Source: Bryobacterales bacterium (GTDB lineage: Bacteria; Acidobacteriota; Terriglobia; Bryobacterales; Bryobacteraceae). Taken from it: a stretch of DNA of 64,000 bases. Where the stretch lies: assembly GCA_003167255.1 (NCBI GenBank), contig PMTR01000152.1, positions 4,773 through 68,772 on the forward strand. Reading direction: 5' to 3'. The position numbers were made by a program, and so were the translations under genes. Shown piece by piece: positions 51,245 to 60,248 of the stretch. Under the pieces are notes generated by a model that was not told the origin of the DNA, did not search any database, and saw nothing but the letters and a program-made list of their open reading frames with translations. Position 1 is the stretch's first letter. Every line of letters begins with the position of its first letter.

Positions 51245-54200
51245 TTACCTATCCGCCAGCTTTCTCCCCGCTCCCAAATTGTCGAAATTCAGGATAGCGT
51301 TGAAGACCAGGAAATAGCTCCCCTTCGTTTCGGCGCGCCAGAAGGGGTTGTTCGAGAATAACACCACGTGGCCCTGGCCTAACGGCGAGTCGATGACGGC
51401 GGCGTGCTGGGCTAACTCGGAGCCGTTGTCTAACAGGCCGGAGACCAATAACTCATTGGCGTTTGAATAGCGCAGGATCACTCTCGGGCGCTGGGCGGGC
51501 GGGATCACGGTGATCGGGTTGCGAAATTGCTCGTCGGTGAGCGGCGTCGCCTGCCAGATCTCGGCGTGGGGTTCGTCGGGGATGTCGACTTGTGGGCGGC
51601 CTTGGGGGATGTCGGGGTCGTCGGCGGTGCCGCGGCCGGTGGGGCGTTCGCGATCGGTGAGGGCGCCGCGGCCGCCGCCGCCGCCACCGGCCAGGTTCGA
51701 GACGGAAAAGAGCGGGGGATTCGAGGCGAAGATGGCCAGGTTGTCGCTATAGCCATAGGCGATGGGGCTGGTGGCGTCCACCATCTTGGAGCGTAGCGCG
51801 GAGCCGGTGACTTTGAGGCGCTGGGCGGCGGAGATAGAGACGCCGGGCGTGAGTCCGAAGGTGACGGCGAAATTTGTGGTGTCATTGGCGGTGATGAGGA
51901 GGCCACCCTGGCGGACAAACTCCTGCAAGCGGTCGAGGCCCGTCCAGCCGAGGCCGGGACGCATGTCGTCGGTTTCGTCGGTGTGGGCGAGGTTGGGGGT
52001 CTCGGGGGTGACTTTCCAGGGCAGCGGGTTGCCGTACATCGGGCGGCCGTTGACGATGGTCTGGGGGTTGCCGCCCGCGCCGGGGCCGAAGACGATGACG
52101 TCGTACCGGGAGCGAAGGTCGGCGATTTTGGAGATGGCCTGGGTGCTGATGTAGCTGTAGGGGATTTGCAGGCGGTCGAACTCCAGGCGCCACCAGCCTT
52201 CGGCCTGGGTGTTGAGCCAGGTGTGCATGATGGCGATGCGCGCGGCGCGCAGCGGGTGAGTTTTGACGGTGGGCGCGACGGCCACGGCATAAGCCTGGAC
52301 ACCAAGCTCGGTAAGGGCGGCGGAAAGGGCGGCATTCGGGATGTTGCGAACGACGAAAGAGCCGCGGTTGAACTTGTGGCCGCCGGCTTCAAAGGGCTCT
52401 TCGGCGGCGTCGAAGGAAGCCTCGGGGAAGTGGTAACGTAGCGTCATCAGGGCGCTGTCGGTGTTGTGATTGATGAGGTAAACATCGCCGGTGCCTTCGA
52501 TTCCGCCGGGCGAGCGCACGGCGCCAGAGACGCGGGTCATGGCGGCATCCAGCACTTTCACGTCGGCCACGCGCGCGACCTGCACGTTGCCGAGCTCGCC
52601 GAAGGTCCAACCGGTATCGTCATAGATGCTCTTCTGCGGATCGTTGGCGGCCCAATATTGATAATCGAGCAGAGTATCGGCGATGCGGCTATAGGGCTGG
52701 TCCATGCGCAGGACGTAGGTGCCGGCGGGGAAGGTGCGGGCGACGGGTTTGGGTTTCTCTTCGGGCTTGGGTGTTTCGCCATCGGTGGGGGGTTCGGTGC
52801 TAGTGCCAGCGCGGCCGGCGCGCGCCTTCTTGCCGGGCATCATGACGGTAAAGGGGGCGCTGGCGCGAGAGATTTCGCAGCCTTGATCCTGCAGCATGCG
52901 GAGGAGGTCGGCCTGGGCGCCTGGACGCGGATCGTCGGCGGGGAAGGCGTAGGCCGCGGGGCCTTCGGTGTGGGGCTTCTCAATGGAGCGCCTGGCCTTG
53001 AGATAGAAGTTGTGGAGGAAGAGCTTGTTGTTGGCGGCGAAAAAGGCCAGCGCGGTCATGACGCCGGTCTCTTCATAATTATTATTGTTGCGCTGGGACC
53101 ACTTGGCTTTGGGCAGCGGCGGATTCTGTTTGTACCAGGTGCGGGCGTACTCGTTGGGACGGAGGGTGCGCTCCTCGGTATCTGCGCCGCCGTTGCCGAA
53201 GGTTTCGTAGAGGCGGCTGATGCCGTTGTGCATGGCGGCGATGAACATGAGGTAGCTGGGGGACCAGGTGTCGAAGGTGCCGTGGGTGAAGACGCCGGGC
53301 ATGCCGAATTTGGTCATTTCGGAGACGTTGTTCCAGCCCATCATTTGCCACTCGTCGGCGAGCATGGGGTCGATCCAGGCGTTGTAAGGGCCGTCGCCGA
53401 CGGTGTTGTCGTAAAGGTAGGGGACGGATTCGTGGAGGTCGTGGAGCACCTGCGCCTTCCATCCGGTGAAGGTGTTGAGTACGTTGCGTGTGAGCTGCAA
53501 GGTGAGACCCATGGAGTCGCGGTTGTTGTCGTGGGCGACGTAGTGGCCCCAGTAGATAAGGTTGGGCCATTGCTTGCCGGGGTTGGCGAGGTGCCACTTG
53601 TAGATGTCGACCATGCGGTCGCGGCCGTCCACTTCAACGATGGGAGTGATGAGGGTGATAACGTTTTCGCGGATGAATTTGACGTAGGCGCTCTCATCGA
53701 CGGCGAGGCGGTAGGCCAGCTCCATGAGAGCGGTGGGCGCGCCGGTTTCGGTGGAGTGGATGGTGCCGGTGATGTAGTAAATGGGCGTGGATGCGGCGAC
53801 GAGCTTGTCGGCTTCGGCGTCGTTGAAGGCGATGGTGCGGGGATCGGCGAGTTTGGCGAGGCGGTCGCGGTTCTGGTCGAGCTGGGCGATCAACTTTTCG
53901 GAGGCGACCGCCACGGCGATCATCTCGCGGCCTTCTTCGCTCTTGCCGATGGTGAAAACTTTGACGCGCGGGCTCGCGGCCTGGAGCATGCGCATGTAGC
54001 GATAGACTTCCGCCGAATAGGGCAGAATGCCGGGGGCTCCGGCGATGTCACCGAGGACGGCCTTGGGAGTGGGGACGGTTTTCGAGGCCGGCAGGTAATC
54101 GGTGAGGGGCGAGTTGAAGAAGGGCTCGGTGGTGTACTCGCGGATTTTCTTGGTGTATTCCTCGTCGACGGGCTGGGCGGCGTCGCGGCCGGGCTTGACG

Positions 54201-54274
54201 GGGACAGTGGCGCTGGGCTGCGCGAACAGAGGAATCGCGAGGAGGGCCGGAACGAGGCGCCAGAAAGTTTTCAT
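51245..54274 (-). CDS. Secreted M14 family zinc carboxypeptidase-like protein
   Basis: Seen: 1009 aa from the ATG at 54274 (MKTFWRLVPALLAIPLFAQP, a signal peptide); the track start adds 57 residues of unlikely origin. Zinc ligands: H173 and E176 in TIHSTETGAP, and probably H281 in QVLHDLHESVP. A large non-peptidase part from about residue 450 to the end holds FGPGAGGNPQTIVNGRPMYG and a ThuA/glutamine-amidotransferase-like pattern near the C-terminus. Known: M14 enzymes release C-terminal residues. Proteins of this length are common in Acidobacteria and Bacteroidetes. Context: divergent from the M13 peptidase across four hairpins. Confidence 0.82.
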   Translation of the reverse strand: MKTFWRLVPALLAIPLFAQPSATVPVKPGRDAAQPVDEEYTKKIREYTTEPFFNSPLTDYLPASKTVPTPKAVLGDIAGAPGILPYSAEVYRYMRMLQAASPRVKVFTIGKSEEGREMIAVAVASEKLIAQLDQNRDRLAKLADPRTIAFNDAEADKLVAASTPIYYITGTIHSTETGAPTALMELAYRLAVDESAYVKFIRENVITLITPIVEVDGRDRMVDIYKWHLANPGKQWPNLIYWGHYVAHDNNRDSMGLTLQLTRNVLNTFTGWKAQVLHDLHESVPYLYDNTVGDGPYNAWIDPMLADEWQMMGWNNVSEMTKFGMPGVFTHGTFDTWSPSYLMFIAAMHNGISRLYETFGNGGADTEERTLRPNEYARTWYKQNPPLPKAKWSQRNNNNYEETGVMTALAFFAANNKLFLHNFYLKARRSIEKPHTEGPAAYAFPADDPRPGAQADLLRMLQDQGCEISRASAPFTVMMPGKKARAGRAGTSTEPPTDGETPKPEEKPKPVARTFPAGTYVLRMDQPYSRIADTLLDYQYWAANDPQKSIYDDTGWTFGELGNVQVARVADVKVLDAAMTRVSGAVRSPGGIEGTGDVYLINHNTDSALMTLRYHFPEASFDAAEEPFEAGGHKFNRGSFVVRNIPNAALSAALTELGVQAYAVAVAPTVKTHPLRAARIAIMHTWLNTQAEGWWRLEFDRLQIPYSYISTQAISKIADLRSRYDVIVFGPGAGGNPQTIVNGRPMYGNPLPWKVTPETPNLAHTDETDDMRPGLGWTGLDRLQEFVRQGGLLITANDTTNFAVTFGLTPGVSISAAQRLKVTGSALRSKMVDATSPIAYGYSDNLAIFASNPPLFSVSNLAGGGGGGRGALTDRERPTGRGTADDPDIPQGRPQVDIPDEPHAEIWQATPLTDEQFRNPITVIPPAQRPRVILRYSNANELLVSGLLDNGSELAQHAAVIDSPLGQGHVVLFSNNPFWRAETKGSYFLVFNAILNFDNLGAGRKLADR

Positions 54275-54358
54275 GGAGAGCAATATACCGCATGGCGAGG
54301 GGCAGCGCTTTCTTTCGCCCTGCCTTCGTGGCGGCTGGGACTGCGGGACGGCGACGGA

Positions 54359-54445
54359 GTGGGGCGGCCAATTCTGGCCGCAGCCGCCTTTCAGGCGGCT
54401 GGACCCGCTGGAAAGCGGGCCCGCGGGCTGTATAGCCCGCCCCAC
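54359..54445. repeat. Array of four hairpins between divergent peptidase genes
   Basis: In order: GGCGGCCAATTCTGGCCGC, AGCCGCCTTTCAGGCGGCT, GACCCGCTGGAAAGCGGGCC and GCGGGCTGTATAGCCCGC; GTGGGGC begins it and GCCCCAC ends it. The same outer pattern occurs at 14865-15173. It sits between the starts of the M14 (54274) and M13 (54475) genes, where promoters should be. Confidence 0.8.
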
Positions 54446-54474
54446 GAACGATACAGGAGCTAGAATCAGAACTT

Positions 54475-56487
54475 ATGATCCGAATGAGTCTGCTTTTCCT
54501 TGTGCCTGCCCTGGCGCTGGCACAGCGTCCGGCCGCGTCGACGGTTACGGGCGTCGATAAAGCGTCGATGAATACGAGCGTGGACCCGTGCGTCGACTTT
54601 CATCAATATGCCTGCGGAAACTGGATAGCGAGTCATCCGCTGCCGGCGGACCGCGCGCGCTACGGGCGGTTCGCCGAGCTGGCCGACCGCAATGAGCGAG
54701 TGGAACTGGACATTCTGCAGGGAGCAGCGGCGAGCACGGCGAAGCGTTCGGACATCGACCAGAAGATCGGGAATTTCTATGCGAGCTGCATGGACACGGC
54801 GACGATTAACAAGAAAGGAATCGAGCCGATCAAGGCGGAGCTGGAGCGGATTGCGGGACTGACCGACATGCCTGGGATTGTGGCGGAAGTGGCGCGGCTG
54901 CACCGCATGGGCGTGCCGGTGGTTTTTGGGTTTGGCGCCGGGCCGGACCCGAAAGACTCCAACAAGACCATCGCCGGGCTGCGCCAGGGAGGCCTCGCGC
55001 TGCCGGACCGCGACTACTATCTGAAGCAGGACGCGAAGAGCGTGGAGATCCGGCAGCACTACGTGCAGCACGTGCAGAACATGTTCAAGCTGGCAGGCGA
55101 CACGGAACAGGCGGCCGCGCTGAAAGCCACCATGGTGATGGATTTCGAAATGGTGCTGGCGAAGGACGCGCTGGACCGCGTGTCGATGCGCGATCCCAAC
55201 AAGACGTACCACATGCTGACGCGCAAGGAGCTGGCGGCACTGGCGCCGAACTTCGATTGGGAAGCTTATTTCAAGGGTGTGGGCGCGCCGGCTTTCGATT
55301 CGCTCAACGTGGCGTACCCGGAAGGCGCGAAACAGTTGTCGGCGGATTTGCCGTCGCAATCGATCGATGCGTGGAAGGCTTACTTCTCCTATCATGTGTT
55401 GCGCGCGACGGCGTCGGAGATGGCGGAAAGCTTTGAGAACGAGTTCTTCAATTTCTGGCAGGGGTATCTGGCGGGGGTGAAGGAACAGCGGCCGCGTAAC
55501 ATCCGCTGCGTGGCGGCGACGGACCGCGCGCTGGGCGATCTGCTGGGGCAGAAGTACGTGCAACTGGCGTTCAGCGGGGACGCCAAGGCGCAGATCACGA
55601 AGCTGGTGGAGGGCCTGGAGAAATCGATGGGCGACGATATCGCCCACCTGTCGTGGATGACGGACGAGACCAAGGCCGCGGCCGAGAAGAAGCTCAAGGC
55701 GATCACCAACAACGTGGGGTATCCGAAGAAGTGGCGGGACTACAGCAAGGTGACGGTGGCACCAAACGATTATCGGGGCAACGCGGAGCGCGTGTCGGAA
55801 GCGATGTACGACCAGCGGATCGAGAAGATCGGGAAGGCCACGGACAAGACGGAATGGGGCATGACGACGCCGACGGTGAACGCCTTCTACAACCCGCAGA
55901 ACAACAGCATCAATTTCCCGGCGGGCATTCTGCAACTGCCGTTCTTCGATCCGAAGCGCGATATGGCAGTGAACTACGGCGGAGTGGGAAGCGTGATTGG
56001 GCACGAGATGACGCACGGGTTCGACGACCAGGGCCGCAAGTTCGACGGGGACGGAAACCTGCGCGACTGGTGGACGGCCAAAGACGGCGAAGAGTTCGAA
56101 AAACGAGTTACCTGCGTAGCGAACGAGTATTCCGGGTTCACGTCGGTGGATGATGTGAAGCTGAACGGGCGGCTGACGCTGGGCGAGAACACGGCGGATA
56201 ACGGCGGGTTGCGCGTGGCTTACATGGCGCTGCAAGATGCGCTGAAGGGAAAGTCGGAGAAGATCGACGGCTTCACGCCGGAGCAGCGGCTATTCCTGGG
56301 ATTTGCGCAGGTGTGGTGCGAGAACATGTCGCCGCAGGAACTGCGCCAGCGGGCGATGACGGATCCGCACTCGCCAGGGCGGCAGCGGGTGAACGGCACG
56401 GTGCAGAACATGCCGGAGTTCCAGAAGGCATTTTCGTGCAAGCCGGATGCGCCGATGGTGAGCCAGAACGCTTGCCACGTTTGGTAG
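54475..56487 (+). CDS. Exported M13 family metallopeptidase (neprilysin/PepO-like)
   Basis: Seen: 670 aa. Signal peptide (MSLLFLVPALALAQRP). Zinc site HEMTH with H510, E511 and H514 in GSVIGHEMTHGFDDQG, third ligand E571 in LGENTADNGGLRVAY. The substrate-site motif AFYNPQNNSINFPAGIL is intact. Near the C-terminus WCENMSPQELRQRAMTDPHS leads to a stop in CHVW, the typical ending of the family. Known: M13 enzymes cut oligopeptides up to about 40 residues. Context: divergent from an M14 peptidase, so the locus may degrade peptides in steps. Confidence 0.92.
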   Translation: MIRMSLLFLVPALALAQRPAASTVTGVDKASMNTSVDPCVDFHQYACGNWIASHPLPADRARYGRFAELADRNERVELDILQGAAASTAKRSDIDQKIGNFYASCMDTATINKKGIEPIKAELERIAGLTDMPGIVAEVARLHRMGVPVVFGFGAGPDPKDSNKTIAGLRQGGLALPDRDYYLKQDAKSVEIRQHYVQHVQNMFKLAGDTEQAAALKATMVMDFEMVLAKDALDRVSMRDPNKTYHMLTRKELAALAPNFDWEAYFKGVGAPAFDSLNVAYPEGAKQLSADLPSQSIDAWKAYFSYHVLRATASEMAESFENEFFNFWQGYLAGVKEQRPRNIRCVAATDRALGDLLGQKYVQLAFSGDAKAQITKLVEGLEKSMGDDIAHLSWMTDETKAAAEKKLKAITNNVGYPKKWRDYSKVTVAPNDYRGNAERVSEAMYDQRIEKIGKATDKTEWGMTTPTVNAFYNPQNNSINFPAGILQLPFFDPKRDMAVNYGGVGSVIGHEMTHGFDDQGRKFDGDGNLRDWWTAKDGEEFEKRVTCVANEYSGFTSVDDVKLNGRLTLGENTADNGGLRVAYMALQDALKGKSEKIDGFTPEQRLFLGFAQVWCENMSPQELRQRAMTDPHSPGRQRVNGTVQNMPEFQKAFSCKPDAPMVSQNACHVW

Positions 56488-56493
56488 ACCAAG

Positions 56494-56569
56494 GTGGGGC
56501 AGGCGCTTTCGCCTGCCAACCGCGGGCTGAACAAGATATGGGGTTGGCAGGCGAAAGCGCCTGCCCCAC
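56494..56569. terminator. Bidirectional terminator-like perfect inverted repeat
   Basis: Arms 56494-56521 and 56542-56569 are exact inverted copies of 28 bp (GTGGGGCAGGCGCTTTCGCC as core) with a 20 bp loop. They lie between the convergent M13 and CRTAC1 genes. No U-tract follows, so the stop function is inferred from position. The repeat recalls the GTGGGGC..GCCCCAC ends of other arrays in this window. Confidence 0.65.
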
Positions 56570-56596
56570 ACGTGGCGGGATGATCGCCGCGGTACA

Positions 56597-58225
56597 TTAC
56601 TTCTCCTCGATCGTGATCACGCGGTCAGCGGGCACCTTGTTGAGTGTCTGCACCGTGCCGCTGGGCCACGTAACGGTCAGGCTGTCGATTGTCGTGGCGC
56701 TACCCAACCCGAAGTGGACGCGCCCGTCATCCTGCGAGAGATAGCCGGAACCGGCGATCCGCTCGCGCTGCTGCCGCATCTGGCCGGCGACCACTTCGAC
56801 CTGCGCTCCGATTCCGTCCCGGTTGCTCTTCCTGCCCACCAGGTGGACGCCGATCCAATGACCCGCGCCGGCCGTCGTGTTCCGCAGCAGGACCGCCGGC
56901 CCGCCCAGGTTCACGATGAAAACATCCATTTTGCCGTCGTTGTCATAGTCTGCAAAAGCCGCCCCCCGTCCCACCGATTTCACTCCCGTCTTGGCATCGA
57001 AAAAGGGACCGGCGGTAGCGGACGCATCCGCGAACTTCCCTTTTCCGAGGTTGCGGAAGACCGCGTGTTCCTGCGGCACCATGTGAAGCAATCCGCCGTG
57101 CACGATGAAGATGTCCAGCAGGCCGTCATTGTCAAAATCCTGCGCGCTGGTTCCCCAACTCACGTACTGCGCGTTCAGTTGGGAGATGCCGGCCCGCTCC
57201 GTAATGTCGTCGAACATCGTCCCGCCCTGATTCCGGTACAGGCGGTTGTACCTGGAGTCGGAAACCCAGAGCCCCACCTTGCCGTCGTTGAAGAAGTCCG
57301 CGAAAACAGGCCCCATCGCCGAGGTGTTCTCGCCATTCTGCCCGAATGCCACGCTGGCCTGGGTGGCCATCTCCTTAAAGGTCCCGTTCCGCTCGTTATG
57401 GAAGAGAAAGTTCGCGCTCTTGTCGTTGGCTACATAGATATCGGGATACCCGTCCCGATCGAAGTCCGCGGCCGTGACACCCATCGCGCGCCCCTTGAAA
57501 CCGGCGATTCCCGCTTTGGCGGAGACGTCACTGAAGGTACCGTCGCAGTTGTTGTGCATCAGCACATTCGTTTCAGCCGGGTAGTCGAGCGGCCCGGGAT
57601 AGTTGTCCGCCGGATAGTAGGCCCGATACTGCGGGTCGAACTTCACGTACCGGCCGACCACGAGGTCCACGCAGCCGTCGCGGTCATAGTCCAACCACGC
57701 CGCCCCGATGGACCATCCCGGAATGTTGAGCCCGGCCTTGGCGGTGACGTCTTCGAACGTGCCATCGCCCTTGTTGCGGTAGAGAATGACGCGGCCGTAC
57801 CCGGTGACCAGCAGGTCCTCGTTTCCATCGTTGTCATAGTCGGCGGCCACCGCGGCCATACTGTACAAGTCCGAGGCTACTCCGGCGCTCGCCGTGACAT
57901 CTGTGAATGTGCCGTTGCGGTTGTTCCGGTAGAGGTGGTTGTGCGGCAGGGGATCCGGCGCTTTGCGCAACGGGTATGGGTGCATTCCCTCGCCCAGCGG
58001 CCGTCCGGAGACTACGTACAGGTCCTGGTACCCGTCGTTGTTGTAGTCGAACCATACCGCTCCGGCGCCGGTGCTTTCGAGTAGCGAACCCAACTGCTGC
58101 GCGCCGAAGCTGTGGGTGAACGCGATACCCGCGCGCTGGGTGGCGTCCTCGAAGCGGATGGGCCCGGGGACCGGTTGCTCCGCGGCAGCCAGGAACAGAA
58201 CCGAAATCAACAGGCGAGTCAGCAT
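56597..58225 (-). CDS. Exported CRTAC1-like protein (VCBS/FG-GAP propeller plus ASPIC/UnbV domain)
   Basis: Seen: 542 aa with a signal peptide (LTRLLISVLFLAAAEQP). Multiple FG-GAP/VCBS repeats with D-x-D-x-D-G or DxNxDG loops are evident (VWFDYNNDGYQDLYVV, AADYDNDGNEDLLVTG, AAWLDYDRDGCVDLVVG, DFDRDGYPDIYVAND). The C-terminal ~90 residues (WIGVHLVGRKSNRDGIGAQV, SGYLSQDDGRVHFGLG) are the ASPIC/UnbV domain. Known: Ca-binding propellers of this group are secreted; the function is unknown. A paralogue is encoded at 61636. Confidence 0.88.
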   Translation of the reverse strand: MLTRLLISVLFLAAAEQPVPGPIRFEDATQRAGIAFTHSFGAQQLGSLLESTGAGAVWFDYNNDGYQDLYVVSGRPLGEGMHPYPLRKAPDPLPHNHLYRNNRNGTFTDVTASAGVASDLYSMAAVAADYDNDGNEDLLVTGYGRVILYRNKGDGTFEDVTAKAGLNIPGWSIGAAWLDYDRDGCVDLVVGRYVKFDPQYRAYYPADNYPGPLDYPAETNVLMHNNCDGTFSDVSAKAGIAGFKGRAMGVTAADFDRDGYPDIYVANDKSANFLFHNERNGTFKEMATQASVAFGQNGENTSAMGPVFADFFNDGKVGLWVSDSRYNRLYRNQGGTMFDDITERAGISQLNAQYVSWGTSAQDFDNDGLLDIFIVHGGLLHMVPQEHAVFRNLGKGKFADASATAGPFFDAKTGVKSVGRGAAFADYDNDGKMDVFIVNLGGPAVLLRNTTAGAGHWIGVHLVGRKSNRDGIGAQVEVVAGQMRQQRERIAGSGYLSQDDGRVHFGLGSATTIDSLTVTWPSGTVQTLNKVPADRVITIEEK

Positions 58226-58259
58226 GAAAGCTCCCTACCTCTCCTCCGCGCCGAGAAGA

Positions 58260-58460
58260 GACTATGAGCCGCCGATGAACGCCGATAAACGCGGATGAAA
58301 ATGAGAAACAACAAAAGACTTTCTGCATCCCTGCTTTTCTCCGCGGACTCCGCTTCCTTCGCGCTCCGCCGCGGGCAAAGTGCGAACTCTGCCTTCTCCT
58401 CACCCCCGGCTTTGGTTTTTATCTGTGCCTTTCTCCGCGCCTCCGCGTCTCTGCGGTGAA
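58260..58460. repeat. Mosaic of short dispersed repeats (GCCGATGAACGC / CTCCGCGTCTCTGCGGTG type)
   Basis: The 3' part has TTTCTCCGCGCCTCCGCGTC and TCTGCGGTGAACTCC, and the 5' part GCCGATGAACGCCGATAAAC and GCGGATGAAAATGAG. These resemble a sequence type I have seen in unrelated bacterial genomes. No gene is supported in the 276 bp between the flanking genes. Confidence 0.6.
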
Positions 58461-58501
58461 CTCCTTCATTTCTCATAGCACCGAATCTCACGGTCCGTGA
58501 A

Positions 58502-59800
58502 CTAATCACCTGGTTTCCCCATAATCACTGGCTTCTGCGTGCGCAATAGAACCTGCGGCGCGACGTTCTCCGGCGCCCGTTCCGGACCGGCATGACAGCC
58601 GACGCACACCCGCTGCTCTCCCTTTCGAGCCCAAAACCAACCCTTCTCTGCCGCGATGGTCTTCCCCGCCCTGTCCAGAAGTTCGAAACGCAGCGGCGTT
58701 TCCGATGGCGCCTGGAGGTAGAAGGAGCCGTCGGGCTCCACGGGCGCCTTGCCCAAGGCCACCGCGTCGCCGCGGCCATTCTGGGCCCAGACTCGCACTT
58801 CCGCCACGGAGTTTTTCGGAATCTGCTGCAATTTCGAAACATAAGCATTCAGGCACAGCAGATTGGCTCCCTCGCGATTGCCCAATCCGGAAGGGTGGTA
58901 GGGCGGGACCGGGCGCACGCGGATGGGCACGGGTTGAAAGGCGTTCGGCCCCACGATCTTCACGGGTAGCGCCGCCTGCCGCGGCGGAAATCGGCAAATC
59001 CAGTACGCGTCATCCGCTCCCACGCGATACGCGGCCAGCCATTCTCCCCCTTCCACCTCCGCCACCGGTCCCAGGTATTGGCCTTTCGGCAACGCCAGTT
59101 CCAGTTGCCCGGCGCGCGCCGAGGTGAACCGTGCGAGCGTGGCGCCGGTCTGAAAGACTAAGTCTCCCGTGGCCAATTCTGCCGCGGAATGGCGGTCGGG
59201 TCCGTGATCGCACCGGCGGGTTTCCACGCCGGAGCCGTCCGCGTAGACCGTGTAGAGTTCGCGGGCAGTGGAAGGCGCACTCGGAAAGGCCGCTTCGAAG
59301 AGCACGCGGCCGTCGCGCATCACGCCGTCAGGGAGAAAGTTGCCTGCCAGCCAGGTCAGTCGCAGCGGATTGTTCCCTTCGAGCGGAGCGATCTCAATCT
59401 GGAACCCGCGCGGCGTCTTGCGAGCGTAGACGAACTTACTCTCCGCGGCGTAAAACGGACGGATGCAGTCTTCCGCACCGAACGTCACTTCTCTCGGTGC
59501 GCCGCCCGCCAATGGGACTTCCCAAATCTGCCACGGCTGGTCCGGCTTCTGCTTGCCGGATACCAGAACATACTTGGCATCCGGCGACAGGACAGCGTCG
59601 GCCGAAATTGCCAGGGATGGCACGAGTGGACGGGCGGCGCCGCCGGAGAAAACCTTCACCGCGGCTCCGCCGGGGAACCGTTCCCCCCCGACGAGCATCG
59701 CCTGAACATCATATTGCGGTGCTTCGGTATACAAAAACGCACTCGACGGTGCGGATGCTTGAGCCGTTAGCCCCAACAGAAACAAGATCAGTACACGCAC
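58502..59800 (-). CDS. Exported HzsA-like protein with CxxCH heme-binding motif
   Basis: Seen: 432 aa with a signal peptide (LILFLLGLTAQASAP). The middle part has TolB/PD40-like repeats (LSPDAKYVLVSGKQKPDQPW, GFQIEIAPLEGNNPLRLTWL). The C-terminal part (SVAEVRVWAQNGRGDAVALG, GWFWARKGEQRVCVGCHAGP) carries CVGCH at 399-403, a c-type heme site. The order matches the family annotated as HzsA-related, which shares a domain with hydrazine synthase. Known: in most bacteria these proteins are not hydrazine synthase subunits. Context: downstream of a SpoIIE-type phosphatase gene. Its heme loading needs a cytochrome c maturation system not in this window. Confidence 0.7.
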   Translation of the reverse strand: MRVLILFLLGLTAQASAPSSAFLYTEAPQYDVQAMLVGGERFPGGAAVKVFSGGAARPLVPSLAISADAVLSPDAKYVLVSGKQKPDQPWQIWEVPLAGGAPREVTFGAEDCIRPFYAAESKFVYARKTPRGFQIEIAPLEGNNPLRLTWLAGNFLPDGVMRDGRVLFEAAFPSAPSTARELYTVYADGSGVETRRCDHGPDRHSAAELATGDLVFQTGATLARFTSARAGQLELALPKGQYLGPVAEVEGGEWLAAYRVGADDAYWICRFPPRQAALPVKIVGPNAFQPVPIRVRPVPPYHPSGLGNREGANLLCLNAYVSKLQQIPKNSVAEVRVWAQNGRGDAVALGKAPVEPDGSFYLQAPSETPLRFELLDRAGKTIAAEKGWFWARKGEQRVCVGCHAGPERAPENVAPQVLLRTQKPVIMGKPGD

Positions 59801-60248
59801 GGAGACTGCCTTGAAAGCGACTACAAGACCTGATTCTCCAGCAGTGTAACCCGCGGACTCACCGCCGCAAATAGTAGAAAGACACTAGCGACGCCCGGCT
59901 CCGTGGAGCGGCAAACCGACTAGCGTGTGCGCCGTGCCTCTCTTGCACTGCGTGACTGTCGACGATCGCGGAAATGCGGGCGGCGACCGAATCAGTCCCC
60001 GGAAGTCGGCATCACGACTGTGATGGAGGCCGTAACGTCGGCGGTGGGATACGCTGTTCATGCGCGTTTATCGTTCCTGAATGAGCAGGCGGGCTCCAGG
60101 GGTGACCACTTTCCGAGTAGCGCATCCAGAAGTAAGCGCAAGTGGATGGCAGCCCGGGGCACCTCCATGGGGTTCTGGGTTATCATCCGGGTGGATCGGC
60201 AAACGGAGGCCAGTAAGGTCTCAAGTCCTAGGCGATCGTGGCTTCGCC
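59801..60248. other. Intergenic region without a supported gene
   Basis: About 450 bp. A plus-strand ORF (59927-60445, 172 aa) and others cross it, but they run into the phosphatase gene on the opposite strand and show no family pattern. The region should include the promoter of the HzsA-like gene. Confidence 0.5.

Noticed and set aside
52466-54463. 665 aa plus-strand ORF opposite the M14 peptidase
   Set aside because: Antisense shadow; Gly/Ala/Val-rich without recognisable fold, while the opposite strand has zinc ligands and a signal peptide.
54466-56235. 589 aa minus-strand ORF opposite the M13 peptidase
   Set aside because: Arg/His-rich antisense frame; the plus strand has the complete HEMTH and ENTAD sites.
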